Below the pieces are notes generated by a model. That model was not told the origin of the DNA. It saw nothing but the letters and a program-made list of their open reading frames with translations, and searched no databases. 34,125 bases of DNA from Candidatus Ozemibacteraceae bacterium (lineage in GTDB: Bacteria > Muiribacteriota > Ozemobacteria > Ozemobacterales > Ozemobacteraceae), in the NCBI GenBank assembly GCA_937998695.1, contig CALLCO010000131.1, forward strand, positions 1 through 34,125, in the 5' to 3' direction. Shown here piece by piece: positions 1 through 8,914 of the stretch. Within the stretch, counting starts at the first letter, position 1. Each line of letters starts with the position of its first letter. The position numbers and the translations under genes were made by a program.

Positions 1-381
1 GACGATGTTCCCGAGTCGAAGAACGCCCGGCAGATGAACATCGTCGAACTCTACCACCACATCAAGGACCTCGAGCAGAAAGGCCTGACCGAGAAGGCCC
101 AGACCCAGAACTGGATCGAGTTCTGGACCAAAACCTCGATCCCCTTCGCCAGCCTGATCTTCGTCATGCTGGGCGCCCCGTTGGGCTCGCAGACGAGCCG
201 CTCGGGCACCAGCATCGGGATCGGCCTGTCGGTGGTGATCATCTTCGTCTATTACGTCCTGTTCGCAGCCGGCAAGGCCTTCGCGAAGGGGGGCTACCTG
301 ACCCCCTTCGTCGGGGTCTGGCTGCCCAACCTGCTGATCGGTGCCATCGGCCTGTGGCTGATCTTCCGGCTGAAGGCCTGA
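1..381 (+). CDS. LptF/LptG (YjgP/YjgQ) family permease, C-terminal part
   Basis: The gene enters from the left edge with its frame open from base 1, so only the last 126 residues are present. They hold a short cytoplasmic helical stretch (MNIVELYHHIKDLEQKGLTE, residues 12-31) followed by three hydrophobic segments near residues 50-65, 70-95 and 105-126. This is the usual end of LptF/LptG. These proteins are the inner-membrane partners of LptB that pull lipopolysaccharide out of the membrane, so the gene implies a diderm envelope. The ArgRS gene follows after 37 bases. The fragment cannot separate LptF from LptG. Confidence 0.85.
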   Translation, partial: DDVPESKNARQMNIVELYHHIKDLEQKGLTEKAQTQNWIEFWTKTSIPFASLIFVMLGAPLGSQTSRSGTSIGIGLSVVIIFVYYVLFAAGKAFAKGGYLTPFVGVWLPNLLIGAIGLWLIFRLKA

Positions 382-418
382 CGGCCGTCCAGCCCATTCC
401 CCGCCCCCAGGAGGACCC

Positions 419-2191
419 ATGCGCAAACCCCTCGCCGACGTGATCCAGGCCCGGCTCGCCCCCTTGGTCGCCGAGTACACAGCCACCCCTCGCGAGGTCT
501 TCGACCTGCAGTCCACGCCCGACCCGGCCAAGGGGGATTTCGCCCTCAACACCGCGATGAAACTGGCCAAGGCGGCCCGGTGCAAACCCCTCGACCTGGC
601 CGGCAGGCTGGCCGCCGCGCTGGCCCAGGAGACCGGCTGGTTCACGCGGGTCGAAGCGGTGCCGCCCGGGTTCATCAACCTCCACCTGCGCGAGGACGCC
701 ATCGAGACGGTCCTGCGCCAGTTCGCCGAGGACCGGGATCTCGGCCTGCGGCGGGAAGGCCGCTGCGAGACGGTGGTGGTCGACTATTCCAGCGTCAACA
801 TCGCCAAGCAGATGCACGTCGGCCACCTGCGCTCGACGATCATCGGCGACGTGCTGGCCCGCGTCCTGGCGGCGCGCGGCGACCGGGTCATCCGGCAGAA
901 CCACCTGGGCGACTGGGGCCTGCCGATGGCCATGGTCCTGTGGAAGGTCCGGCCCCTGCTGCGCGACCTCGAACGTCGGGGCGCCGACCCGGCCGGCGAG
1001 TTGACCCTGCCCCGCCTCGAAGAGCTGTACCGCGAGGTCACCAAGGCCTGCGACACCCAGCCCGAGGTGGCGGCCGCCTGCCACGAGGTGCTGGTCGCCC
1101 TGCAGAACGGAGACCCCGGGCTGCTGGCCGACTGGCGGACGATCACGCGGCTGTCGATGCGCGAGGTCTACCGGATCTACGGCGAGCTCGGCGTGCTGCT
1201 GACCCCCGAAGACGAAGCCGGCGAGAGCCATTACCGCGACCAGCTGGCCGACACCGTCGCCGCCCTGAAGGCTTCTGGACTCCTGGTCGAATCGCGCGGC
1301 GCCTGGTGCGTCTTCCTCGAGCATTTCAAAGCCAAGGACGGCAGCCCGCTGCCGGTCATCGTCCAGAAGTCAGACGGCGGCTACAACTACGAGACGTTCG
1401 ATCTCGCCGCCATCCTGCATCGCATTCACAAGCTACACGCCGACCGCGTCATCTACGTGACCGACGCCCGCCAGGCCCTGCACTTCGCCCAGGTCTTCGA
1501 CGTGGCGCACGCCGCCGGCTGGACGAAGGAAGCCGGCCACCCGGTCCGCCTCGAGCATGTGCCGTTCGGCAGCGTGCTGGGCGAAGACAACAAGCCGCTC
1601 AAGACCCGCAGCGGCGAGAACGTCAAACTGGCCGACCTGCTGGCCGAGGCGGTCGAGCGGGCCTACGCCGTCGTCCAGGAGAAGAACCCCGACCTGCCCG
1701 AGGAGACCAAACGCCAGGTGGCGAAGATGGTCGGCATCGGGGCGGTCAAATATGCCGACCTCAGCCAGAACCGCAACAACGATTACGTGTTCTCCTTCCC
1801 GCGCATGCTGGCCCTGCAGGGCAACACGGCGCCCTACCTGCAGTATGCCCACGCCCGCATCTGCTCGATCTTCCGCAAAGGGAACCGCCCGGCCGAGTCC
1901 TGCGCCGGGCCGCCCCGCCTGGCCCACCCCGCCGAGCGGGCCCTCGGCCTGAAACTGCTCGAACTGCCGACGGCGGTCACCGCGGTGGCGGCCGATCTGC
2001 GCCCCCACACGCTGTGCAATTACCTGTTCGAACTGGCGACGCAGTTCACCACGTTCTACGACCAGTGCCCGGTCCTCACCTGCGAGGACACCGTCCTACG
2101 CGAGTCGCGGCTGTTCCTGTGCCGGATGACACAGCAGGTGCTGGCCCGCGGGCTCGACCTGTTGGGCATCGCCGCCCCGCGAGAGATGTAA
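419..2191 (+). CDS. argS: arginyl-tRNA synthetase
   Basis: This 590-residue protein has the normal ArgRS length. It attaches arginine to tRNA-Arg in the cytoplasm. Residues 1-100 form the N-terminal tRNA-recognition domain. The class I catalytic core follows with the signature VDYSSVNIAKQMHVGHLRST (121-140), where HVGH is the HIGH motif. The segment LGEDNKPLKTRSGENVKL stands at the place of KMSKS, which ArgRS enzymes usually keep only in degenerate form. The DALR anticodon-binding domain begins near NTAPYLQYAHARI and runs to the end. The start is set by AGGAGG at 409-414, four bases before the ATG. The next gene starts two bases after the stop, so the two are probably co-transcribed. Confidence 0.97.
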   Translation: MRKPLADVIQARLAPLVAEYTATPREVFDLQSTPDPAKGDFALNTAMKLAKAARCKPLDLAGRLAAALAQETGWFTRVEAVPPGFINLHLREDAIETVLRQFAEDRDLGLRREGRCETVVVDYSSVNIAKQMHVGHLRSTIIGDVLARVLAARGDRVIRQNHLGDWGLPMAMVLWKVRPLLRDLERRGADPAGELTLPRLEELYREVTKACDTQPEVAAACHEVLVALQNGDPGLLADWRTITRLSMREVYRIYGELGVLLTPEDEAGESHYRDQLADTVAALKASGLLVESRGAWCVFLEHFKAKDGSPLPVIVQKSDGGYNYETFDLAAILHRIHKLHADRVIYVTDARQALHFAQVFDVAHAAGWTKEAGHPVRLEHVPFGSVLGEDNKPLKTRSGENVKLADLLAEAVERAYAVVQEKNPDLPEETKRQVAKMVGIGAVKYADLSQNRNNDYVFSFPRMLALQGNTAPYLQYAHARICSIFRKGNRPAESCAGPPRLAHPAERALGLKLLELPTAVTAVAADLRPHTLCNYLFELATQFTTFYDQCPVLTCEDTVLRESRLFLCRMTQQVLARGLDLLGIAAPREM

Positions 2192-2193
2192 CC

Positions 2194-5019
2194 ATGCCCA
2201 GCTGCCCCACCTGCGGCCTGCCCTACGAGAAAGGCATGTACTGCGGTCGCTGCGGCGGCCGCCTACCAGCCCCCGGCAAAGGCGGCCGCGGTTCGCGAGG
2301 GAAGGACGGCGCGGGCGGACGGTCCGCCCCGCCACCCTCCCCCACCGAACCGGCCCCGTCGCCCGATCGCCCCGCCGCACCGACCGATCGGGCCGAAGGG
2401 GACGGCGGACCCACCACCGGCCCCGCTGAGGTGGCCGATGAGATCGAGCGCCTGCACAAGCTGGTCAAGCGCAACCCCGGCTCGCCCGACGTCTACTTCC
2501 AGTTGATCGACGCCCTCTTGCGGGCGGGGAAGGCCGACAAGGCCCTGTCCACCTTCCGGGCGGTCAAGGGGCTGGCGCCCGACCACCCGCGCGTCTACCG
2601 CCTCGGGGCGAGGGTCTACGAAGCGCTCGGTCGCACCGAGGACGCCATCGCCGCCCTCGACCAAGTGCTCAAGCTTGACCGGCACGATCTCGAGGCTGGC
2701 CTGCATTCGGCTCGCCTTTTGCGTGAGGCCGGGATGCGCCAGCAGTCTCTCGAACGCCTGCAGGCCCTGCGATCCCATGCCACCGAGCGCCCTGAGATAT
2801 TGTTGCGCCTGGCCGAGGTCGAACTCAGTCTGGGCGACCCGGCCGCCGCCCAGGAGGATCTCTCGGCCTTCCGCAAGGCGGCGGGCGAGACGCGGGAGAT
2901 GTTCCTGCTGCTGGGCCGGGCCATGCTCGCCCAGAACTTCTTCGACGGGGCGGTCAAGCACTATCGGGACGGCCTGCGCCTCTTCGCCAACGATCCCGAC
3001 CTGCGGATCGGCCTGGGCAAGGCCTTCCTCGGCCTGAACGAACGGGGCAAGGCGGTCCTCGAGTTCGAGCGGGCTCTCCTTGACCGGCCCGACAACGTCG
3101 AGATCCTCCTCGAGATGGGCAAACTCTACGCCGACATGGGAATGGAGGAGAAGGCCGACGAGATGTTCGACCGGATCCGGCGACAGACCATCCGCGACGG
3201 GGAGATCTTTCTGCGCCTGGCCCGCTACTTCCAGTCCCGCACCTGGACCGACCGGGCCCTCGCCGAGCTCGAGAAGGCCCGCGAGATCAGCCCCCACCAC
3301 CCGGAGATCGTGCAGGCCCTGGGGGAAGTCTTCGAGGCGCGCGGCGCCTTCGACCGGGCGCTTGCCGAATACGAGGAGTATCTGACCGGCATGCCCGGCA
3401 CGGTCTGGGCCCTGCAGGGGGTGGTGCGCAGCGCCACCCGCACGGGTGATTTTCCGCGTGTGGCCAAGGCGCAGAAAGCCCTCATCGAAGCCGGCCAGAC
3501 CCACCCCGATGCCTGGTGCGACTACGGCGAGACCTTGATCCGGCTGGGGGAGTTCGCCGGCGCTGAAAAAGCGTTCGAGCAGGCTTCGCGCCTCGACCCG
3601 ACCTGCGTGCGGGCCTACCAGGCCCCCGAACTGATCCGGATCGAGAAGGCCCGCGCCGAAGGCGAGAAACTGGCCCAGCAGGCCCGGGACGCGGTGGCCA
3701 AGAAATTCTTCCTGACCGCCATCGAACGTCTCGAACGGGCCCTCGATTTGGTCCCTCGCGAGCAGTCCTGGTTGCGATTGCTGGCGGAGGTCAACCTGAA
3801 GATCGGCGACCTCTCGCGAGCCTCCGAACTCCTGTCACGGGTACGGGCCGCCCAGCCCCAGGACCGCTGGGTCGCCTTCCAGCTCGCCCGGGTCTACGAA
3901 TTCGAGGAAAAAGAACCGCTGGCCATCGAACTGTTGTCCTCGCTGCTCAAAGACCACCGCACCGACGTCGAGGCCAATCTCGCCCTTCTGCGCCTCAAGC
4001 GGAGCCAGATCCAGGGGGAACGGTTCGAGCAGGAGTCGCTGGGCGCGATGATCCGGGCCCTGCATGCCGACCTGGCGGCGCTACGCAAGCGGAGCCCGGT
4101 GCCGGTGCTCATCGAAGGGTTCGCCAACTACATCTTCGGGGCCGGAACGCGCTTCCAGACCGAGACCCTGAAACGGGCCGAGCAGTTGTTCACCGAGGTG
4201 CTCGGCCACCCCGAGGTCAGTGCCTGGGCCCATCGCGGCCTGGCCCTCCTGTACCGGGTGCGGGGCGATTACCGCCAGGCGCTCACCCACGTGCAGGAAT
4301 GGGTCAAGCTGGGGTCCGATCCCCAGGCCCTGATCAACATGGCCCGCCTCCACGAGAACTTCCAGTCATACTCCGAGGCGCGCAAGTGCTACCTGTCGCT
4401 CAAGAGCCTCTTCCCCGAAAGCGGCTGGTTCCGGCGCAAGATCGTGGAGATGATGGGGAAGGAGTCGGAGGGTGGGGCCCGCAACGAGTTGATGGATTTT
4501 CTGGCCGAATGCCAGAACCGCACCACCCAGGAAAAGGCCCACCCCTGGACTCTCTACGAGATGGCCTGGGCCCAAACTCTCGTCGCCCGGCGTTCCCCAC
4601 AGCGGGATGAATGGGCCAAGCGGGCATTGCTCACCTGGCACAAGGGGGCGGCGCTGCCCGAGGCCCCCTCCTGGTTGCGCTGGGGGCTCATGCAGACCCA
4701 ACTCGAATTCCTGAAGGGGGCCGACCGGATGCGCGCCCTGCAGCAGAACCTGAAGGCCTGCGAGAAGATCGTCCGGGAGCGCCCCGACCAGGCCTGGGCC
4801 CATTTCCATCTCGGGATCTGCCTGCTGGGGTTCGACGATCTGGCCCAGACCGAACAAGCCCTCAAGCATCTCGAAACCGCCTCGTTCCTCCAACCGGCCG
4901 GTGCTGATCTGTTGGCGTTGCTCGGCAAGGTCTACCGGCAATTGGGAAAACCGAGGCGGGTGGACGACGTCCGCTATCATCTGCTACTATTGGAGCCGGA
5001 AATTCTCCATGGATTCTGA
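2194..5019 (+). CDS. large zinc-ribbon plus TPR repeat protein
   Basis: A 941-residue protein with no signal peptide, so probably cytoplasmic. It opens with a four-cysteine zinc ribbon (C4, C7, C17, C20), followed by a Gly/Pro/Ser-rich linker to about residue 80. The rest is a long array of helical TPR-type repeats, recognisable by recurring A-x-x-x-Y/L-x-x-A-L spacing and P-D-N/H turns. Such arrays are protein-binding scaffolds, so a partner-assembly role is inferred and no enzymatic motif is seen. The same reading frame is also open backwards across argS. The start is placed at 2194 because the ribbon begins there, just after the argS stop. The specific function is unknown. Confidence 0.85.
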   Translation: MPSCPTCGLPYEKGMYCGRCGGRLPAPGKGGRGSRGKDGAGGRSAPPPSPTEPAPSPDRPAAPTDRAEGDGGPTTGPAEVADEIERLHKLVKRNPGSPDVYFQLIDALLRAGKADKALSTFRAVKGLAPDHPRVYRLGARVYEALGRTEDAIAALDQVLKLDRHDLEAGLHSARLLREAGMRQQSLERLQALRSHATERPEILLRLAEVELSLGDPAAAQEDLSAFRKAAGETREMFLLLGRAMLAQNFFDGAVKHYRDGLRLFANDPDLRIGLGKAFLGLNERGKAVLEFERALLDRPDNVEILLEMGKLYADMGMEEKADEMFDRIRRQTIRDGEIFLRLARYFQSRTWTDRALAELEKAREISPHHPEIVQALGEVFEARGAFDRALAEYEEYLTGMPGTVWALQGVVRSATRTGDFPRVAKAQKALIEAGQTHPDAWCDYGETLIRLGEFAGAEKAFEQASRLDPTCVRAYQAPELIRIEKARAEGEKLAQQARDAVAKKFFLTAIERLERALDLVPREQSWLRLLAEVNLKIGDLSRASELLSRVRAAQPQDRWVAFQLARVYEFEEKEPLAIELLSSLLKDHRTDVEANLALLRLKRSQIQGERFEQESLGAMIRALHADLAALRKRSPVPVLIEGFANYIFGAGTRFQTETLKRAEQLFTEVLGHPEVSAWAHRGLALLYRVRGDYRQALTHVQEWVKLGSDPQALINMARLHENFQSYSEARKCYLSLKSLFPESGWFRRKIVEMMGKESEGGARNELMDFLAECQNRTTQEKAHPWTLYEMAWAQTLVARRSPQRDEWAKRALLTWHKGAALPEAPSWLRWGLMQTQLEFLKGADRMRALQQNLKACEKIVRERPDQAWAHFHLGICLLGFDDLAQTEQALKHLETASFLQPAGADLLALLGKVYRQLGKPRRVDDVRYHLLLLEPEILHGF

Positions 5020-5063
5020 ACCCTGGGGGAACCGACATCGGTTTCCCCCGATCGAGGTTGCCG

Positions 5064-5564
5064 GTGCCTACCACCATCCCCGGAGCATCCCCCGGGGCGC
5101 GTCCGCGCTGTACCCGCCTGGACATGGAACTCACGGGAAACCCCCGGGCCCTGTCCCTGGTCCGGCGCATTTTGTGCACCTGCGCCCTAGCCCAAAATCT
5201 CTCCCCGCAGGTGCTCAGCGACGTTCAACTCGCGGTAACCGAGGCCTGCACCAACGTCATCAAGCACGCCTTCCGGTTCGACCCGACCAGGAGGTTCGGC
5301 CTGCAGATCCAGGTAACCGCCCAGGAGTATCTCATCCGAGTAACGTATGACGACCCCCAGTTCGATCCCGCCACCATTCCCATTCCCGATCTCCAACATT
5401 CGCGGGAAGGAGGGCTCGGCGTTTTCCTCATCCGCCACATCATGGACGAGGTGGAATACCTCGTCGATGCCGCGACCGGCACGATCACGCTCCGCATGGT
5501 GAAGTCCCTCGCGGCGCCAGACGATCCAGGAGGCCAAGGTGAAAATCGAAACCCGGGTCGATGA
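5064..5564 (+). CDS. RsbW/SpoIIAB-type anti-sigma serine kinase
   Basis: About 166 residues with a GHKL ATPase fold of the anti-sigma-factor type. The N-box is EACTNVIKHAF, the G1-like segment is DDPQFDP, and the G2 segment GGLGVFLIRHIMDEVEY closely follows the RsbW pattern. Proteins of this family bind a sigma factor or other target and phosphorylate a STAS-domain antagonist. The next gene is such a STAS protein and overlaps this one by 26 bases, so the two form a partner-switching pair. A GTG start at 5064, six bases after GAGG, is preferred. TTG 5058 and ATG 5124 are alternatives, and the latter would cut the first strand. No sigma factor or PP2C phosphatase is seen nearby, so the target is unknown. 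Confidence 0.88.
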   Translation: MPTTIPGASPGARPRCTRLDMELTGNPRALSLVRRILCTCALAQNLSPQVLSDVQLAVTEACTNVIKHAFRFDPTRRFGLQIQVTAQEYLIRVTYDDPQFDPATIPIPDLQHSREGGLGVFLIRHIMDEVEYLVDAATGTITLRMVKSLAAPDDPGGQGENRNPGR

Positions 5565-5847
5565 GACCCACCGCACGGTGACCTGCTCGCTCGAGGGGGA
5601 ACTCGACGTCCACCAAGTCAAGGGACTGAAAAGCACGATCAGTGAGACCATCCACCCCGGGGACTGGACCTACGTCATCGACCTGGCCAAAGTCGGATAT
5701 CTCGACAGTTCCGGCCTGGGCATGCTGGTCTACCTGAAGAAGGAGATCTCGCGCCAGGGCGGCAAGCTGCAGCTGCTCAACGTGGCCGAGTCGATCCGCA
5801 ATGTCTTCCAGCTCACACGGCTCGACGAGTTCTTCGGGCTAAAATAA
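5539..5847 (+). CDS. STAS-domain anti-anti-sigma factor (RsbV/SpoIIAA-like)
   Basis: A 102-residue single STAS domain. The motif YLDSSGLGML at residues 54-63 carries the Ser57/Ser58 pair at the site phosphorylated by the cognate kinase in SpoIIAA and RsbV. In its unphosphorylated state such a protein captures the kinase and frees the kinase's target. The start is GTG at 5539, with a perfect AGGAGG at 5528-5533 inside the end of the kinase gene, so translation is probably coupled. The order kinase then antagonist is the reverse of the rsbV-rsbW and spoIIAA-spoIIAB order. The phosphatase needed to complete the switch must be encoded elsewhere. Confidence 0.9.
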   Translation: MKIETRVDETHRTVTCSLEGELDVHQVKGLKSTISETIHPGDWTYVIDLAKVGYLDSSGLGMLVYLKKEISRQGGKLQLLNVAESIRNVFQLTRLDEFFGLK

Positions 5848-5863
5848 GGGACATGAGCCACCG

Positions 5864-6532
5864 ATGTCCACCCCCACCCGGACCGGCTTGTTCCTGACCT
5901 TCGAAGGCCCGGAAGGCAGCGGCAAGAGCACGCAGATCCGCCGACTGGCCGAGCACCTGACGGCCGCCGGCCAGTCGGTCTTGCTGACCCGAGAACCGGG
6001 CGGCACGCCGTTCGGGGACAAGATCCGGCACCTGCTGCTCGATCCGGATGGAGGGCGATTGCAGCCCGAGACCGAGGCCTTTCTGATGCTGGCCCAGCGC
6101 ACGGAGCACCTCCGTCAGGTGATCCGGCCGGCGCAAGCCGCCGGCACCCACGTGCTGTGCGACCGCTACGTCGACTCAAGCCTGGCCTACCAGGGATTCG
6201 GCCGGGGGCTGGGGGCGGATCTCGTCCGCCGGCTCCACGAGACGACCCTGGGGGAGTTCCTGCCCGATCTCACCGTGCTGTTCGACCTCGACCCCCGAAC
6301 CGGCCTCGAACGGGCCCGACACGGGGGGAAAAAATCCTTTGACAGGATGGAATCCGAGACGGTAGCCTTCCATGAAAAGGTCCGACACGGATATCTGGAG
6401 CTCGCCCGACGGGAGCCGCCGCGCTTTCTGCTGATCGATGCAGCGGCTTCCGCAGAGCGTGTTTTTGCCGTTTTGCTCCAGGGGCTGCGGGATCGGGCCC
6501 CGGGGTTGTTCGCAGGAGTCGCCCGCCGATGA
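5864..6532 (+). CDS. tmk: thymidylate kinase
   Basis: This 222-residue enzyme converts dTMP to dTDP with ATP in dTTP synthesis. The Walker A loop FEGPEGSGKST lies at residues 13-23. It is followed by the REPGG motif that contacts the nucleotide, the DRYVDSSLAYQG motif (DRY) and a basic, glycine-containing LID region (RARHGGKKSFDRM). Length and motif order are normal. It starts 16 bases after the STAS gene, and its stop overlaps the next start in an ATGA. In Firmicutes tmk is commonly followed by yaaQ and yaaR. Here yaaR lies one gene further on. Confidence 0.95.
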   Translation: MSTPTRTGLFLTFEGPEGSGKSTQIRRLAEHLTAAGQSVLLTREPGGTPFGDKIRHLLLDPDGGRLQPETEAFLMLAQRTEHLRQVIRPAQAAGTHVLCDRYVDSSLAYQGFGRGLGADLVRRLHETTLGEFLPDLTVLFDLDPRTGLERARHGGKKSFDRMESETVAFHEKVRHGYLELARREPPRFLLIDAAASAERVFAVLLQGLRDRAPGLFAGVARR

Positions 6533-8421
6533 GCTTCGTCCTCAAGCTGGACCTCCTCCTCGCCCTCGTGGCGGGGCTGGCCCATCTGGCCTGCCAGGGG
6601 CTCGGGTATCCCCTGCCTGTCGGGCCATTCGTGGGAATCGTGGTCCTGCTCATCGCCACCGCCCATCTGGCGGTGCTGTGGAAAGTGCTGCGGCCGTTGC
6701 GGCACTTCGCCGCCCTGGCCGATTCGATCGCCGACGGCGAATCCCCCGACAACCCCGGCCTGGAGAAGCTCGACGCCCTGGGCGACGTTCAGGGGAGCTT
6801 CGGCAAGATCGTCCGCAGTCTGGTTGAATCCCGCGACGCCATCGAGCATTACATGAAGACGATCAGCGAGATGAACCACGAACTGGCAGCCAAGGTCGAC
6901 TCGCTGTCGGTCCTCTATTCCGCCAGCAAGTCGATGGGCACCAGCCTCAGCGTGGACACGCTGGTCCGCACCCTTTTGACCCTGTTCACCGAGCGGTTGC
7001 AGATCTCCGGAGCGGCCGTCATGCTGTACAGCGACCGCAACGACCTGGTGACGATCAAGGACATGCTGGGCCTGTCGCCCGAGCTGTTCGCCAAGTTCCG
7101 TTTCTATTCCGACCACAAGATTGTCACCAACGTCTTCACCGAGGAAGGGTATTGGCTGATCGACGAGCAGAGCGCCACCTTGCTGGTGGCCGAATTCGAT
7201 ACCGACGCCTGCCGGTCGCTGCACCTGATGTTGCCGATGCGCCTCAAGGATCACTTCGTCGGCCTGGTGGTGCTCGGTCCCCACAAAGACCAAACTCCCT
7301 ACCAGGAGTCGGACATCCAGTTGATCCAGGCTCTGGTCAGCCTTGCCGCCACCTCGATCAACAACGCCAGCTTGTACGAGCGGTCCGAGACCACCAAGAA
7401 CGAACTCGACCGCAAGGTGTTCAACCTGATGACCCTGCAGCAGTCGGGAAAGGTGCTGAGTTCGACGCTGAACCTCGACGAACTGATCAGGATCTCGATC
7501 GACATGTTCCTCGAAACGGTCTGGGCCAACAAGGGAGTCCTGATGCTGATGGGCGAGGACCGCCCCGAGCTCGAGGTGAAGGCGTGCAAGGGCATCGACA
7601 GCGAGATGGTGAAGGCCCTCGAAAAAGATCCGGCCGAAGTCTGGGCGATGACCACTCTCCAGAAGGAGAAACGACCGATTCTAGCCCAAGAACTGGCCTC
7701 GAACACGACCTTCCAGAGCTACACGGCCATCGGCCGCCCCCTACCGTTCGCGGTCTACGTTCCGCTTTTGAAGGAGGGCGAGCTCTACGGCGTGATGAAG
7801 ATCGGCCCCAAGATCAACGGCGAGGCGTTCACCGAAAACGACCTCGAGTTCTTCTCGACCCTCGCCTCGCAGGCGGTCATCGCGTTCGAAAACGCTCGCT
7901 TGTACTCGCTGGCCATCACCGACTCGATCACCAAGCTGTTCGTCCACCGCTATTTCCAGCTGCGGCTCGACGAGGAGGTGAAGCGCAGCCGGCGCTACAA
8001 TTCCACCCTGTCGCTGCTGATGTGCGATATCGATCATTTCAAGGAAATCAACGACAAATACGGCCATCAACAGGGCGACATCATCCTGCGGGAGATCAGT
8101 CTCATTCTCCGCAAGAACATCCGATCGACCGACGTCGCCGCCCGCTATGGGGGCGAGGAGTTCGTCATCATTCTGCCCGAAACCACGCAGTCCGATGCCC
8201 GCATCGTGGCCGAGCGCATCCGGCGCGACATTGCCAAGTTCGATTTCCCGTCGATCGCCCAGGGGCAGCCCCCGTTGCATTGCACGATCTCGATTGGGGT
8301 GGCGGGTTTCCCGCTCAACGCCAACGACAAGGACGAGCTGATCCAGAAGGCCGACAGTTCGATGTACCAGGCCAAGGACCAGGGCCGTAACCGGGTGATC
8401 CTGTGCGGGGTCGACGGGTGA
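6529..8421 (+). CDS. membrane GAF-GAF-GGDEF diguanylate cyclase
   Basis: A 630-residue signalling protein predicted to make cyclic di-GMP from two GTP. Two hydrophobic segments (about 5-22 and 30-52) form a membrane hairpin with almost no periplasmic part. A short HAMP-like linker follows, then two GAF-like sensor domains (about 130-285 and 300-460) and a C-terminal GGDEF domain. The active-site signature GGEEF is at 541-545. The inhibitory I-site RSTD lies at 532-535, five residues before it, so product inhibition is expected. The start overlaps the tmk stop by four bases. Because GAF domains bind small ligands, the signal is probably cytosolic; this is inference. Confidence 0.93.
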   Translation: MSFVLKLDLLLALVAGLAHLACQGLGYPLPVGPFVGIVVLLIATAHLAVLWKVLRPLRHFAALADSIADGESPDNPGLEKLDALGDVQGSFGKIVRSLVESRDAIEHYMKTISEMNHELAAKVDSLSVLYSASKSMGTSLSVDTLVRTLLTLFTERLQISGAAVMLYSDRNDLVTIKDMLGLSPELFAKFRFYSDHKIVTNVFTEEGYWLIDEQSATLLVAEFDTDACRSLHLMLPMRLKDHFVGLVVLGPHKDQTPYQESDIQLIQALVSLAATSINNASLYERSETTKNELDRKVFNLMTLQQSGKVLSSTLNLDELIRISIDMFLETVWANKGVLMLMGEDRPELEVKACKGIDSEMVKALEKDPAEVWAMTTLQKEKRPILAQELASNTTFQSYTAIGRPLPFAVYVPLLKEGELYGVMKIGPKINGEAFTENDLEFFSTLASQAVIAFENARLYSLAITDSITKLFVHRYFQLRLDEEVKRSRRYNSTLSLLMCDIDHFKEINDKYGHQQGDIILREISLILRKNIRSTDVAARYGGEEFVIILPETTQSDARIVAERIRRDIAKFDFPSIAQGQPPLHCTISIGVAGFPLNANDKDELIQKADSSMYQAKDQGRNRVILCGVDG

Positions 8422-8437
8422 TGCCCGTGCCGCCGAC

Positions 8438-8902
8438 ATGAGCGACTTGAAGGTCAAAGGCCACGGTCTTGATCCGGCTGGCCCCGGCACTCCGGGGGCC
8501 GGGAAGGTCCCGGCCGGTGTCACCCCGGGGGCCGGCGAACCCTCCTTCAACGCCTCGATGAAACAGGCTCACCGCACCCGCCTCGATGGCGAACTGAAGG
8601 AGATCCTGGGCACGATCCGGGCGCTGGGGGACCGTTTTCTCCGCTCTCCTGACGAGGCCAAGCTCAACTCCTACAAAGACGGGATCAAGGGCTACCTGAA
8701 GCGCATTGCCACCGAACTGTTCTCGCTGCGCCAGGAAACCGGCTCGCCCAAGGACGGCCAACAGAAGGTCTATCAACTGGTCGAGACGGTCGATGCGGAG
8801 ATCGATTCCCTGACCCGGGAAACCCTGCAGAAAGACAAGGCCCTGGCGTTGCTGGCCAGCCTGGACGAGATCCGAGGACTGGTCCTCGACCTGATCACCT
8901 AA
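8438..8902 (+). CDS. YaaR family (DUF327) protein
   Basis: A 154-residue soluble, mostly helical protein. The first 35 residues are Gly/Pro-rich and look disordered. The rest follows the YaaR pattern: an E-I-L-x-x-I helix, a K-x-x-I-K-G-Y-L-K segment, a central QKVYQLVETVDAEIDSLT and a C-terminal LLASLDEIRGLVLDLI. YaaR is a widespread family of unknown function, found in Firmicutes between tmk and holB. Its presence here just after tmk and a GGDEF gene supports the assignment. No clear ribosome-binding site precedes the ATG, so it may be translated by coupling to the cyclase gene 16 bases upstream. Confidence 0.82.
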   Translation: MSDLKVKGHGLDPAGPGTPGAGKVPAGVTPGAGEPSFNASMKQAHRTRLDGELKEILGTIRALGDRFLRSPDEAKLNSYKDGIKGYLKRIATELFSLRQETGSPKDGQQKVYQLVETVDAEIDSLTRETLQKDKALALLASLDEIRGLVLDLIT

Positions 8903-8914
8903 GGAACCGAATCG

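Noticed and set aside
239-1324. 361-codon minus-strand open frame opposite argS
   Set aside because: Antisense to a complete ArgRS, with no recognisable domain and a Gly/Arg-rich composition.
580-2193. Long plus-strand open frame running over argS and joining the TPR gene
   Set aside because: It overlaps a certain argS in another frame and has an Arg/Pro/Gly-rich composition typical of G+C-rich shadow frames; the real protein starts at the zinc ribbon at 2194.
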